From positions 20,898,047 to 20,962,046 of the forward strand of contig OX467087.1 in NCBI GenBank assembly GCA_950106755.1: 64,000 nt of DNA, written 5' to 3'. The stretch's first letter is position 1, and the number at the start of each line of letters is the position of its first letter. The DNA is from Climacium dendroides. Lineage: Eukaryota; Streptophyta; Bryopsida; Hypnales; Climaciaceae. The translations under genes and the position numbers were made by a program. This document shows, piece after piece, positions 45,827 to 59,026 of this stretch. The notes under the pieces are model-generated. The model saw only the letters and a program-made list of their open reading frames with translations. It was not told the origin of the DNA and did no database searches.

Positions 45827-47590
45827 TCAGCCGACATGAGTGTAGACAGCAGAGATCCTTTCAATTTTGGCATGAAGGTGACCTATATTGGCCTCTATTG
45901 GGGGTTCCCCAGCGCCACTTGACCTGTAGAAACAAGCAAACGTCCTTAAAAATGTGCAACACATGAATGAAAGTACAAAGGAACATGATGCACAAATATA
46001 TGAATGAAGTCAATATTGAATGGTGAAGCTGTAGTAAATGTCTATGAGGTCACGACTATTAGAACAACATTTAAGGATTTAATGCCTACTAATTGTTGTA
46101 AGCAACAAGCAATGAGAACAAGTGCTTCTTGGCTTCCAGAAAAGGTTCCGAAAAAACACAAGCACGAACGCTTATTCTGATGGTATTAGGAAGTTTAATT
46201 GTCATTGAGCTTATTGCTGTAACCGCAATAAGTAAGGATTTGTATGAATAATAACCTAGTTTGTCGACAACATGAACACTGTTCTGTTGAATTCATACAA
46301 CACGTAGCAACAAAGTATGAAAGATGAGCTCACATACCCGTGAAGCTCGGGCAGTTCATACTGAGCATTCCAATCCACATCCATATCAAACCCAGGGAAT
46401 ATTGGAAACTTAATCTTCTGCCGAACTGCAGGCAATCCAGGCAAGCCCAAAGCCGACGTCACCTTCCACTTCCAGCCAGTAGAATTCCTGATGAAATCAT
46501 GCCCAACCCCAAACTGCTCACGCATGTTAAGACTCTGTAAAGAATGAGTATCGTAGAACATATGAAACAGGCCACTACAAGTACATAAAGCCAAAAGAAT
46601 ACCATGGAGCTGTAGAAACTGCCAGCGTTCTAAGTTTTCAACAAATTTAATCTATTTTATGAAATACAGGCAAACGATATGTAAGATTCAGTAGCAGCTT
46701 TGAGATGCAACATTGCTGCCCAGAGTGATCTTCAAATTCCAGCTTCTCGTTTACAATAAAAGCTCTATTCAGTAACAACCAATATAGAAATACCTGAAAA
46801 TGCAACAATGAACCAATAGGAATCTTCTTCGTAAGTATCCGCACGTCTCTTTGCTTGGGCTCACATATCACTCTCCAATAACCACTTCCAGAGTAAGGTT
46901 TGATGACAAGCTTGGTGTGACAATCATCAGTCTTACACCTTTGCAGATGCATACCATCGACCTGCACACCATTAAACTGTCCACAACCTTCACCCTTCAG
47001 TGAAAACAATCATATGTGATCGCATGAGCAAATATGTACCATTCAAATAGAAACCAAGAACAGAGTGCTTGTATAAAGCTAACTTTCTTCAACACTAGGC
47101 GTCTTTGGGGAGTAATGATCACAAGTTCTTTCTGAACATGTCCAAATTTTTTACTTGTCGGTGAATCTGCAACATAACTCCAAATCCCGATCATGCCAAA
47201 GTCGATAACCAAGAGCGAAGGGACACAAGAGAATAATGGCATGTGGCTACATCTCCGCTTGATTAAATCTTACATATCGTCTGTAAGAATTCCACTAAAT
47301 AGTTCACCTTTGTTAGATACTTACAAGATTCAATCAAACCTCGGTAGCGAAACAGAGAAGTTTTGACTATTCACCTCAAAATTCGCACCTAATTGGAGTC
47401 CTTCCACGCGCTGTCGGAACTTGAGTGTGAAGGTCTTCGGCATCAAATCGAAAGTGTAAAACTCTCGAAGCTTGTGCTGCACATCGCTGCACACGGCTCG
47501 AAAGCCACGACTATCCCCCCGAATTGGCGACGAGCTTCGCGGAGAATGGGAAGACGAGGAGGCATGTGCTTGCCTTCCGTTCGACTCCAT
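45827..47590 (-). CDS. Conserved-looking plant protein of unknown function, five exons
   Basis: Reading down the minus strand, I propose exons 47590-47389, 47166-47084, 46994-46794, 46534-46338 and 45923-45827. All introns are GT/AG and all phases agree, giving 259 residues and a TGA stop at 45829-45827. The N-terminus is Ser-rich (residues 10-27), then FTLKFRQRVEGLQL. Later segments are KLVIKPYSGSGYWRV, VRILTKKIPIGSLLHFQ, GHDFIRNSTGWKWKVTSA, RQKIKFPIFPGFDMDVDW and IGHLHAKIERISAVYTH. The alternation of polar and non-polar residues suggests beta strands; no membrane helix or signal peptide is visible. Exon 3 could instead start at GTCGATGG, also in frame. The smooth joining of five short exons argues for a real, active gene. 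I do not recognise the family. It is followed on the same strand side by the small membrane-protein gene at 49914-50877. Confidence 0.75.
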
Positions 47591-47621
47591 GTCTCAATTC
47601 CGCGGTCCAATCCTCCAATCT

Positions 47622-47630
47622 AAACCCTAA
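47622..47630. promoter_or_regulatory. Telo-box AAACCCTAA upstream of the 259-residue gene
   Basis: AAACCCTAA lies about 32 bases before the start codon, in the leader or core promoter. Telo-boxes are common near start sites of plant genes for growth and translation functions. Confidence 0.6.
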
Positions 47631-47639
47631 CTGAGTTCC

Positions 47640-48941
47640 AGAAACCCCAAACGCATCTTCCAAAACAACGTGCCAATCCACCATAAGCCAAACCGCTGGG
47701 AATACGAAGGAGAATTCAATTTCAATCTAAGAGAGGAGGACCACAAAAGACCCTGAAAAGCTCAAAATATTGTGGAATTATGTAAGAAATGACATTAATG
47801 CACGTCGCAAATTCTGACAATTTGAGCACAGCAGAATTGTCAACGAAGCATAACCTAGAACTTTGGAGAAGAAAAGCACTGCGGGAACGAGATCGGAGAA
47901 TTGGGGATCCCCAGAGCAAGAGAAACACCAGCACGTCATTCCGGGGCGGGACATCCTGACCCCCGGACTGATGCCCGGGAATGTTCCAGGAAAGGTATGC
48001 TATCCGGGTATGTGTAGTTTAGGGCACTCCAACATTTTTTCATTCATTTTGACTGTTAAAAATTAAAATTTTCTCCATAGAAAATAACCAACATCTTTTT
48101 GCTTGTAGCTCATTGGCAATAAATCATGCATAAATTTTTATTTATTTTTAAATGAACACAATGAAATCAACTTCCCACAAGTTCAATTCAATTCTAAGGT
48201 AGACAAGCCTATTATCACCTTGATTTGCAACCTTGATTTGCAATCTAAGTGTCTTGGAGTCAATTCCAAGAGGGGCATATATTTTTCAGAGGTGTGTGCT
48301 TGTTTCACGATTAAATCCAAGTGGAATTATAATTTTTCAATTAAATTATAATTTTCTAATTAAAATTATAATTTCTGTGAATTCTTGAAGTAGTTAACCC
48401 TGAAATTACAAAATCACCAAATAGTATAGGGTCAAAAATATCCCCTAAACAACCCATTACCGCCTAATCATGTACTAGATATTCTTTATTAATGGAGTGA
48501 CACATTAACCCTTGTTGTCATAAAATCTCTTATTTTGTTATAGATTTTTCTAATTTTGTCATAAAATGAAGGGAATTGGAGGGATTTTAGGTGGAATTAG
48601 GACCAAAAGTAAGTGATGGAATTGGGTTGGTCTATTGATGGAATTGGACTATAATAAACATTTTTATAGTCCATTACCATTGGTATTACATTATAATAAA
48701 CATTTTTAATTTAAAAATTCAAAATTTTCTTAACTTTTTCTTCAAAAATTCTAAATGATTTCAAAACATTTTACAAAAAAACATCTGAAAATTTTATGGT
48801 ATAGAAGTAACATGTGATTTTGTCTCAAAAAATATAAAAATGATTATTTTCATTTATTGTAGAAGTACAATAGAATCTATAGAGTGAACTTAAGGCTTTT
48901 GAGGTCTAACTACATGATTCTAAACTTTCATCTTCCAAGTA
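47640..48941. other. Intergenic, nothing recognised
   Basis: Promoter side of the gene starting at 47590, then AT-rich sequence without genes. Confidence 0.4.
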
Positions 48942-49227
48942 AGGTAGTTTGCTCTTAAAGCAACCATTTAAGACCTGATTGCCTTTGGGGAGAAGCTAAA
49001 CTCTTTAAACCAATTTTCAATCAATTTTCATAGGAAGAAAGATGGAATTGCCATTTGACCCAAGTTGTTTCATATTTTTTTGGACCTTCATGGAATTAAT
49101 TACAAATTTTTGAAGTTGAAACACAAGGATCGCTTAAAGCAACCACCTCCTGAAATATAGAATGCTGGTACATGGAAGAAAGCAAAATGTACCTTTATGT
49201 CATGATCACTTTGAGAGTAGACTATCT
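48942..49227 (+). mobile_element. AGGTAG MITE, copy 5 (intermediate form)
   Basis: Starts AGGTAGTTTGCTC after TA (48940-48941) and ends near ACTATCT before AG. The body (GGAATTGCCATTTGACCCAA, TTTGAAGTTGAAAC, CCACCTCCTGAAATATA) matches the subfamily at 11488 and 62256, while the first 30 bases resemble copy 2. Confidence 0.55.
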
Positions 49228-49913
49228 AGAATTCAGACTTTCTGAAGTTCAAAAGTGTTCCTAAATACTTTCCCATACCAATGGAAAAGTATCCTCATCT
49301 TTGTTTAGCTATTGATAATATAACTTTAAGATCTTTCACTTCAAAACAATACCACCGTTGGGGATTGACATTTTTTCAATTCTATGTCAAAATCATCAAG
49401 AATCTATGAAACGGAAGGAGGAGCATGTTTCCTTATCATGCACTACCTCCTTTCATTTCATACTTTTTCAAGTATGAAAATGAAAAATATGGAAAAAAAT
49501 AATCAAGGTGTAAAATTCATAAATCATTCTCATCATCTGAAAACTAATTATTACTGGTTCACAAGGACCAGTTTGATGAGCATATTCACTCAAGAATAGG
49601 CGCCCAATACAGAACTCCACAAGACTGGATTCCTTCTGGATACCAAAGACAAGAATTAAGAGAAGCCTCTCTGTATCTTTAGCAACAAGTGTTGTCTAAA
49701 TACCACTAACACGGTCCCAGCTATTCACAATTGAACTCCAACTCCAGAAGTCTACACTTTTACGCAATACATTCTGAAAAATCTCTCAAAACGAGCCTAT
49801 CTAGCAAAAATATAAGTGGCGTTACTTCACGGATGTTTTCCACAGAGATATGAGGGGTACCGGTAACTTAAAACATTCTCAAGCAGCGCTGCAGTATACT
49901 CGTACGGATAAAA

Positions 49914-50877
49914 TTAAGATGATGTAGGATGGGCTACGGCAGTTGCCGCATTCGACAACCGAGACCGACGTGCTCCCTCAGCTCTATCCATGTAGTCAGC
50001 ATGTGAATCATGCTTTTTACCTGTGCAAGCACAAAAGCACAATCAGAAATGAGTTTCACTTTACAAAAACCATTCGGGTTTCAGGATTTTAGAATTTAGG
50101 ATTTTAGGGTTTAGGGTTTAGGCAAGAGTTCTGAAAATCATTCGAGGCTAAAGTTAAGCTAGTCAGAACTGGAGTACTCTGGGGCATAGATACATAGCAT
50201 CCAAATGAGTCATTCTAACCACTTGCAAGTTCAAAAAACTGTTACAATCACTAGCCGCGTCAGATACTTCAAAAGCATCACTGAATTTTGAGCTCCACAT
50301 GAGCGCGTTCAATAGACAAGGAACTGCAACTCCAACCCTCGATACAGTCAGGGCCGGATATAACATGGCAGTGAGAGGAGCAATGCTAACCGCAATTTCC
50401 CAAAAGATGTCTCATTGTAGTAACGAATCATCTCTTATCATACAGTACTTTAATAAGAGAGTCCAAATGCGAATTAAACGCAGAAAATTGAGACCGATGA
50501 CAAGTTTCCTGGCGCTCACGCAATCCCTACGTTTTCGAAAAAATTTCAAACCATGTTCCTAAAATAATTCAAAAAAAATAAAATGAGGAAAATACCAAAA
50601 GCATTCACATTCTCAATAAAAACATCACCCCAATACCTGAGGTAAGAAGCAACCACGGAATGGTGGCGAGGACACTAATGCCCAGCATCCCCACAAACAC
50701 GTGACGCTTGCTTCCACTCCACATCATCAACTGCATACGCGACGGCGGATTCTTCCACCCCGCGGCCCGCTCTGCAGGCGACGCCGCTTCCGGAACGAAT
50801 GGCGCTTCCGCTGGAGCTCCGACTCGACTACCCGACGAAGTCGTCGTCTTCTCCTGCGGAGACTGCACTCCTGACAT
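49914..50877 (-). CDS. Small single-pass membrane protein, two exons
   Basis: Minus-strand exons 50877-50637 and 50020-49914 are joined at CAG|GTATTG and GCACAG|GTAAAA, giving 115 residues ending in TAA at 49916-49914. Residues 1-55 are a Ser/Ala/Pro-rich hydrophilic tail; residues about 60-79 (HVFVGMLGISVLATIPWLLL) form one membrane helix; then KKHDSHADYMDRAEGARRSR and a short Ala-rich end. Positive residues on both sides leave the topology open. A short soluble tail, one helix and a charged tail fits small organelle-membrane proteins, but I cannot name the family or complex. Without splicing the frame would read on for nine more codons and stop; the second exon's charged, repeat-free sequence favours the spliced form. 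Two telo-boxes lie upstream. Confidence 0.7.
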
Positions 50878-50968
50878 GATCCTCGCAACGGAATTTTACA
50901 AACCACTCACTTTAAAAACAATTATCCTCGAAAATTGAATCAATCGTGCAATTAGTCTCCGAAACTCT

Positions 50969-51036
50969 AAACCCTAAAACTCGGATGGAAGCAGTGAGAG
51001 AATCCTGCAATTGATCTGCAAAGACCTAAACCCTAA
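50969..51036. promoter_or_regulatory. Two telo-boxes upstream of the small membrane-protein gene
   Basis: AAACCCTAA occurs at 50969-50977 and 51028-51036, about 92-160 bases before the ATG at 50877. A run of TTTAGGGTTTAGGGTT also lies in the intron near 50103. Confidence 0.6.
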
Positions 51037-51420
51037 AACCTGGAAACCTGGATTGCTGGAGAGTGGAGAGCCCCAGCGAGAAGGGAAAGAGATGGTAAAC
51101 TAGTAAGTCACGATCCATGTCGACGTCAGTCACAGTGCGGGAATGCTGACGTGGAACTTGTGACATCACCTGTGGTGTCCTTTCCCTCCCTTTTTTTTCT
51201 TTTTCTGTTTTTCCTTTTCCCTCCTTTTCTCTTTCGCTGCGTGGATTGCTCTCCTTCAGAATTTGGAGTGCGCCGGTGCCACAGTCGAAATAAAAGCAAA
51301 AGACCAAATGGCGTGGTTGCGGGTTAAATATCTGGCAGTGACAGGTGGTTTATCTAGCGTGAAATCAGCCTATCTACCTGATGGAAACCCCTTGCAATGT
51401 GTTGTTCAACACACTTGTGT

Positions 51421-51610
51421 CAAAAATAAATAAATAAAAGCAAAAGTAATTTTCTAATTTTCTAATTCCTAAAAACTTCAAAAATCAATCACTTTCACAT
51501 TGTGAATTGGAATGCCTTGAAACAAAGTCCATGCAGCCAGGTAGAGCACTTTTTGACAATACCAAGAATGCACGGCTTCAAAGATCTCCAAAACAAAACA
51601 AACAATCTAA
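51421..51610 (-). repeat. Helitron-tail fragment C (reverse)
   Basis: Shares the body of Helitrons A and B (AATTTTCTAATT, TTTCACATTGTGA, GCCTTGAAACAAAGTC, GATCTCC, AAACAAAACAAACAA) but lacks clear TC and CTAGT ends. A decayed or truncated copy. Confidence 0.55.
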
Positions 51611-54582
51611 CTTAAGGTATGGATTTTGATGACCTATAAAGGTCAATTTTTAAGAGTTTGTGTCCTAACTTATAAAATTACTTTGCCTTAAAAAGTGGTA
51701 CAATAAAAAAAAAATGTCTACTCAGACAAATGCAGTAAGATTGAGTCAAAATTGCAATGTGAGGTTCTATTGTCTTATAGACATAATGAAAATCATAAAT
51801 TTACAAAAAAAATTTCTTTTTCAAGGATAGATTGTAATTTTTGTGAATATTATTTGGACAATGATTCTTTAAAGACCTTTTTGTGGTAGATGCTCTTAAT
51901 AGTTTGTAAAGATGTTCTAAAACAAATTTTTTGAATTATTTTTTAACGTTGTTTGCCAAATTGTCTTTCCATATCCAAAAAAAACTTTTCATTTTATACA
52001 AAAATTCTATCTTTAGTGAATTTTATACTCAAATTTTTTTAAATGCTTATAGTCAATATTTTGGGAGGTAAGGTGGAATTATTGCTATGTAATTTTTTTG
52101 AGCAAATATGGAGTGATTAATTCTCTTATTTTCAATGGATAAAATCGCTCAATTGCTAACATAATCCAATGACAATATCACTCTATTGTGGATAAACATA
52201 TATATTTTTAGATTAATATATGTGTTTTCATTCACTTATTATTTACTTAAATAATCCATGTTAATGACATATATAGCTTCATTACTCTACTAGAAATCAT
52301 ATTTTGCATTGCTTACAAAAATGAAAATACAAACAAACTATTTATTGTAGTTTTGGAGGGAAATGAACCCTTGTTAATGAAAGATCATGAGAAAAAATGT
52401 TCCATAGATAGTGGTGTTTTTAAATATTATCTTCCATCAAAAAAATTCTATTGAGAATTTGATAGGCAAAAGTTTGAGTTCCTACAAAATAGCATTGATG
52501 GGCAATACAAGTAGGCAAGGGTAAATGGTATAGAGATAATTGTTGATAGCAGCATGACTAGGTATAATTCTTGTTTTTCTACTATTTTTTGAGTGACTAC
52601 AAGGTTTTGAAAATAATCCTCTATTTTTGAAAATTTGTATACATGTTTTCAACTCTACTTAATTGCATTTGGTCCCCCCCCCAAAAAACTTTTCTTTTGT
52701 GAAAATTTTCAGGATATGGCCCTCCAAAGTGATTTTGTTCAAAGAAATGTTCTTACAAAATAAAACTTTCATTGTAAATATCTAAGTATTGCAAGTTTTA
52801 TGAACCAAAAGCCATATTATATATACCTCAAATAAGTAACATACAATTCATTCATGACATTGACAAATCCAAATTTGAACTTAATTTGATTGAAAATATA
52901 TATATATATTATACACTCTTCATTGTGATTGACACTTAACTTAAATAAAAATAGAAAATATTTTTTAATTACTCTTTTTTTAGCCCTATAACAGGCATTC
53001 AACCAAAGTTGTCTAATTTCATTGATAGGATTTGACAATAATAAATAATATACCTTGAACCTATTGTTTGTTATCCATCCAAATACTATAGGACTTCCTA
53101 CAATTTGGTTGAAGCATTTGTTCAAGGTAATTAAAAAGAAAATCTAGAAAAGTGGAAGTCTTAAAATTTTATTTGAAGTATTTAAAATAGAGTTGTTTAA
53201 CCTCTAAAGTTTACCACTAAAGAATTGGATGCTCATAGGTCAAATTTAAAATGTAACTTTAAAAATATCTAATTTTGATATTTCATCAACCCCTAAAATT
53301 CTTTGATATTTAGATGCCCAAATTACTTCAAATTAATTACTTATAAAAAAAGCAAGGCTAAAATCTTAAACTATAATTATTTTTTATAGAATCCAATTAT
53401 AGGATTTTTAAATTAGTTAAATTGTTCAAGATCATCCTTCCAAAAAATTTAAGTGAATATTTTCACCACTTGCAAGTTCAATGTCCATAAACTCCAAACT
53501 ATAGACTTTTTTAGGCCTTCCTAAAGGTAAGGTTTTTCCTTTCAACATTTTTAGAAAAATCAAGTATGTCTATTTATATTTACTTATTATCTTGTCTTTA
53601 GAACTATACTTAAAAAGTCACTTGAAACACCCATTTTTCTTGTAGACGTTCAATAACTTGTGAATTTTATTCAACATGTTGGAAAATATGTTGAGAATAC
53701 ATACATTCAACCAAAAGCTTTCCTATTAATTTAAAAAAATTATAAAATAGAAGATGGTATTGAATAAATGAAAAAAATAAAAATTACTAATAACTTTTCT
53801 AAGAAATTGAAAATTAATAATTCCAAGGGTGAGAATGTTATATTATATTATTGTTGTTTTTCATTTTTCATTTTTAAAAATTAAATTTACAGACAAATTT
53901 ATGTGTTTATTTTACCTTCATTGCCCACAAAAAATTCCACATAAATTTCACCTCAAATATTCAAAAAAATTTGAGTAGATATCAATCTATAAAATTCAAT
54001 AAAATTAATTAATAGTTTATTAGGACACATTTTTAGCTACTTGATTTGACATTGAAATTACTAAAAACTTTTAGCTTTTATACTATTTATTGGAATGAAT
54101 TTGTACATTAGAATGATTAGCATCTATCCTAAAAATTTTATTCTAAAATTTGACATTATGAAGTCAATAGAACTAGTTTAAATTTTTTTTAAAAACAAAG
54201 TGTGCTCCTTTGTCTTTTTAGAAGTTCAAAATTAATAAACATTCATCAACATATGTCATTGAATGAATGTCATATGTCATGTACTAATCACAAGTTATGG
54301 CTTCCAAAATATATTCTAAAAATGATTGATTAATTTTGTTGAAGCTATCAAAGCAAAAAAATAATCTTCTACTAATGGCTTCAAAAAAATATTCCTTTCA
54401 AGATTTTAGTAGTTTTAAGTCCTAGTAACATTCTTCCAAAACCATACATCATAAAACAATGTGATCTACATTTTGTCTAATTGTGGGTAAATATCATTTT
54501 GAATATGAGAATGCTTATACAAAACTACATCTACAACAAAATACCCATTATATTCTCCAAAATCCATCACTTCCAGCAACAA
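51611..54582. other. Long AT-rich intergenic stretch
   Basis: No gene, no strong repeat; short homopolymers and (TA) runs only. Confidence 0.45.
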
Positions 54583-55159
54583 TCTCTTCTATTAAGACAA
54601 GATGTTTGTTTTGTTTGATTGTTTGTCATGTTGAGATCTCCCGGACTGTGCATCCCCAGTTGCGTGTTTGGTACCGTTGGAAAGTCCTTGGCGAGGAGGG
54701 GTGCACCGGCTTGGTTCCATGGCGTTCGGATGTATAGTGTGAAAATTGTGCATTTTTGAGTTATTTTTGGTTCTAAAAAATTAGAAAATTACTTTTACTT
54801 ATATTTTGGTCTCAATCTTGGTACCATCGGAAAGCTCTCGGTGAGGAGGGGAGCACGGGCTTGGTTTTGTAGCATTCCGACTCCCACTGAAAAAATTATG
54901 CATTTTCAAGTTGGTTTTGGTTTTGAAAATTACTTGGAAAATTACTTTTACTTTTGTTTTGATTGTAGCAATGGTATAGGGCACATGTACTTGGTACCGT
55001 CGAAAAGCCCTTGGTAAGAAGGGGTGCACTAGCTTGATTTTGTGGCGTTTGGATGTACAGTGTGAAAGTTATTCATTTTTGAGTTATTTTATGAACTAAA
55101 AAATTAAAAAATTACTTTTACTTTTGTTTTGATTATGGCAATGACACATGGCACACTAG
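54583..55159 (+). mobile_element. Short non-autonomous Helitron A
   Basis: Starts TCTCTTCTATTAAG after an A and ends CACACTAG before a T. The 3' part is three tandem units of 150-173 bp, each starting GGTACCRTYGGAAAG-like (54670, 54820, 54993) and carrying GAGGGG, GGCTTGGTT and AAAATTACTTTTACTT. The pre-terminal hairpin seen in Helitron B is degraded here. No Rep/helicase gene is present. Confidence 0.7.
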
Positions 55160-56612
55160 TCTTTTTTAAATTCTCATTCACACACAAAAAGATTAGCATA
55201 TACTATATATATAAATATAAAAGAACATTTTGAAGATTTCAAAGTCTCTAAAGTCCCAAATCTTCAATCAATCTTGCAATCAATAAACACTAGTAGTCCA
55301 TATATTTTTCATACACTATACAAATAAACCAAGAATTTTCAATGTATTGATTATGAGAACACCCAAGTAGAAACCCTAGGTTTTCACATTCAAAAGGATT
55401 ACATTTCAATAAAATAAAATGCAAAGATAATAATTTGCTATAAATTACCTCAAAGTTCAATTGCACTTGCTGTTTAAAATAGTATCAATAAAGATCTCAA
55501 AAATTTATTTACATACTCCTTTGTATTAGCTTCAATTTTATAGTATCATTTTTTGTCTAAATGTTTATCTTTTTATCCACTACTAATTCCTCAAAGACTC
55601 AACATCCACTATGTGAATTATGGGTGTTTTCAAGAATAAATTGAAGAAGCTATAAGAAATGGATGAACTACATCCAAGTAAGCTAGAAAAAAAATAATAT
55701 ATTCTTCAATAATGCAAATAGAGTGATCAATCAATGTCTTGTAATTATTTCACAAAGTTGTTAATTTGTGAACGAGTTCATTTAGAGATGGAAAGAAAAT
55801 CAAAACTTGCAAAATTGAAGATTTAATGTCTAGATTCTATACATGCCATAATTTATTTTGCCAAAAAAACTCAAAATGTACATCCACATTCCTCCCAAAG
55901 ACTCTTAGAGGTTAAAAAGGCTATTAGCAAAGAGGAAGGCAAGTTTGGAGTCGTTTAGAATAATCTCCAAACTTTCTAGAAGTAGTTCTTTATTCTTTTC
56001 TCTTCTACATGGAGCTAAATGCAAAAACTTGCCCTCTATTTGTGTCTAATTGATTTTGTATTTCATAATTCCTCCTATTTAATTTTAGAGTCTTGGATTT
56101 CCAATCTAATTTTATGAGGAAATTTCCTTTAAATCACTTTCTTTCTAACATTCAAAATTTATAGCAAAACTCTAATATCCCCTCTAAAAAACACTCATAG
56201 CACTACTCTAAAGGGACATCTAAAAGTTTAAAGTTCCCCTTTCATTTTAGTGTTTCATTTTTACATTAATCCCTATAGAAGAAAAAATGAGAAGCAACCG
56301 ACAAGCTCAGCTCTTTTGTAAAAACATTAAAAACTATTATTTTCAATGGATGGAAAATTTGGAGTTTATATTTGGAATTGGAGACCCTTAATTGCCTAAG
56401 AGAGTATAAGAATAACATTTTTTTACCAAGGAATTCATCACTAAATTACAAAAATCATATTTAAGAATGCTAAATTTATAATAAACATGATCATTTTTTC
56501 ATTGCTAAAATTTTAATTCATATTAAGTTGTATTTCATCAAATTCATTACTTTTCATATGCATTAATTTATTCTATTACTGAGGGAAAATGAGCACCATC
56601 TAAAAAATTAAT
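55160..56612. other. Intergenic, nothing recognised
   Basis: AT-rich sequence with no gene. Confidence 0.45.
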
Positions 56613-56801
56613 GTCACTACAAAACTTTATTTTTGTAGAAATTGTTACAATTCAATAATATTTCAATTTATTTTACCTTAATTACTTTACAAATATCATA
56701 AGGTAACCAACCTTACAATATTTATAAAGAAATTAAATTAAAATAGATTGAAATATTATTGAATTGTAACAATTTCTGCAAAAATAAAGTTTTGTAGTGA
56801 C
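56613..56801. mobile_element. 189-bp near-perfect hairpin element
   Basis: Arms of about 65 bp pair almost perfectly: GTCACTACAAAACTTTATTT at the left end is mirrored at the right, continuing through GAAATTGTTACAATTCAATA in both arms with about three mismatches. The loop is about 55 bases. The ends CACTACAAAA look CACTA-like but I find no matching 3-bp duplication. Confidence 0.8.
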
Positions 56802-57488
56802 TTTTAGGGTGCAAAAAAGTTTGTATTGAAGAATGTAAGAAATTCAAAATTAACCAAGTACAAAATTGGAGTTACTAGTCTTTTCCATTGATCCTCTAAA
56901 ATAAGGTATTGATGGGGGAATTCCAAATCATTGATTCATGTCATGACCCTCTAAAAATAAGATATTCATTCGAAAAAGAATTGTCATTGTTATATGAATT
57001 TGATATGACAATAATGCTTATGAAGATCCATACTACACTAAATGCAACTTTCATATAATTAAAACTTTATATAGATTCAATATTGCACCAAATGTAATTT
57101 TCATATGACTTTCATAAAAACTTCATATGATTTGAAACTTCAATAATTTAAAAAATTACAATATTCCAAACTTTTTGAAGTTTTTAAAAGTATTGCAAAG
57201 TATACTCAAAATGAAAAGGGTTCAAAAAGCTTTCCAAAAATTTAACCCTTCTAAATTTTTAACTTTTAAATGTTATTCAAGTTGAAACTTTTAAAAAGAC
57301 TAAAATTTCAAATCATTTGAAGTTCATATGATAGTCGTATGAAATTGCATTTAGTGTAATATTGAGTTTAATATGTCAATGACAAGGGATTTTTTTGATA
57401 AGAAGTTCATATGAATTTGCTCCATCAATTTCATACAATCTAAACTCACATTAAAATCATATGAATGTAGCATCTAGTGCAATCTTAA

Positions 57489-57708
57489 CCCTTGAGCGCC
57501 CAGACCGTATTTGCTAAAATCCAAACCCTTCTCAATTCATTCCAATCAAACTATCACGTAAAATGAGATCCACATAAATTGATCAATAGGGCCGGAACTA
57601 TAGGGAAAGGACATCCTTTGACTGTACCGTTGAAAAGATTATAATGGTCAAACAAGGAGATCTTTGAGTTTTGAGAGGCCATATTTGAGGCATTGGGGTG
57701 CTCAAGGG
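57489..57708. mobile_element. TTAA-flanked MITE, CCCTT family (a)
   Basis: 220 bp with inverted ends CCCTTGAGCGCCC and (inverted) CCCTTGAGCACCC, 12 of 13 alike, flanked on both sides by TTAA (57485-57488, 57709-57712). No coding capacity. Confidence 0.75.
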
Positions 57709-57712
57709 TTAA

Positions 57713-59026
57713 CCTTTATAAGCATTGATGTCATATGAAAGTGATATGAAGGTGACCATTCAATTTTTGAAATGTTGCCTAAGGTGTATATCCCAAATGC
57801 CTCTTTGCTCAATTTAGCCCCTATTAATGGAGCATTTTTGCATTTTAAAGTAATTTAAACTATCTAGGGAGTCAAATAGGAGTTGAAAGGGGTAGAATTT
57901 GGATTGAATAGTCACCATTTTATAGCACCCCATGTGGCCATGTGGTTTTGACACATGGGCAAAGATTCCTTCATTATCCCACTATTTGAAGAGATAGTTA
58001 TGGATTACCATTGCAAACATGTAGGAAATCCAAAGAACCCCAATAAAATTCTAAAAGACAAAAATAGTTCCTCCTAGAAACAACAATGGGAAGCCATATG
58101 TTTTTGCTTTGACCACCTATAATTTGTATTTTTTTATGATAATCAATGAATTGATTGAAATACATGTGAAAAATTGGTGCAATTGATCATTTTCAAATTG
58201 CAGTTGATCATTGGTTGTTTAATTGCAACCAAAAAATTGTGAAAATGATCAATTCAAATATGACACATATTATACTTTAGAAGAGGGAGGAATGCCTAAA
58301 AATCACTATTTTAATGTCTCCAATTCAATTGAATCAATTCTCAATTTCTGGAATATAATTAACTTAAACTAAGTCATCAAAGACAAATTGATAGGTTTGC
58401 ACTGTTGACGTTGTTTAAATTTAAAAAAAAATTCTACACAAAGTCAAATGTAAAAAATGGGGCAAGCAATTGAAATTACATATTATTTTTGACAAAGTAT
58501 GAATTTGCTATGAATTTTTGAAGTGTGTTGGCAAATTGATCTCAAAGAATCTTTAGACTACCCCAAGATCAACAAAAAGTGTATCCATGGCATAATGGTC
58601 ATCTTATGCACCTATAGCAATCATATTATTTTCTAACATGGCCACAACATACATGAAGGCGTTTCTTCTGATGAATTTAAAGTGGGCCCTCTTCAATGTG
58701 GCATTGACCCCAAACCATTCCATCACTATGTGTACATCTCCAAAGTCAATATGTACCTATGTGGAAGAAATGATTTAGAACCTCTACCAATTTTTTTTGA
58801 CCCTTCATAACTTTTGTATACAATATCCAAATGCTGCATTCTCTAGTATGTTTGAACTTCTTTCACTTGCCAACAAGAAAATACGAAAATTTGTCTACTC
58901 TAATAACAGTAAATAGGAAGGTACAATAGCAAAAAGTGGTAGTTTTGGGGATTCCCACCTTAATGAAAAACAACATGTTGTCATAGGTTGATGCAAGACT
59001 TTGATGGATCTTTCCCTATAACTTGA
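57713..59026. other. Intergenic, nothing recognised
   Basis: AT-rich; no gene recognised. Confidence 0.4.
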
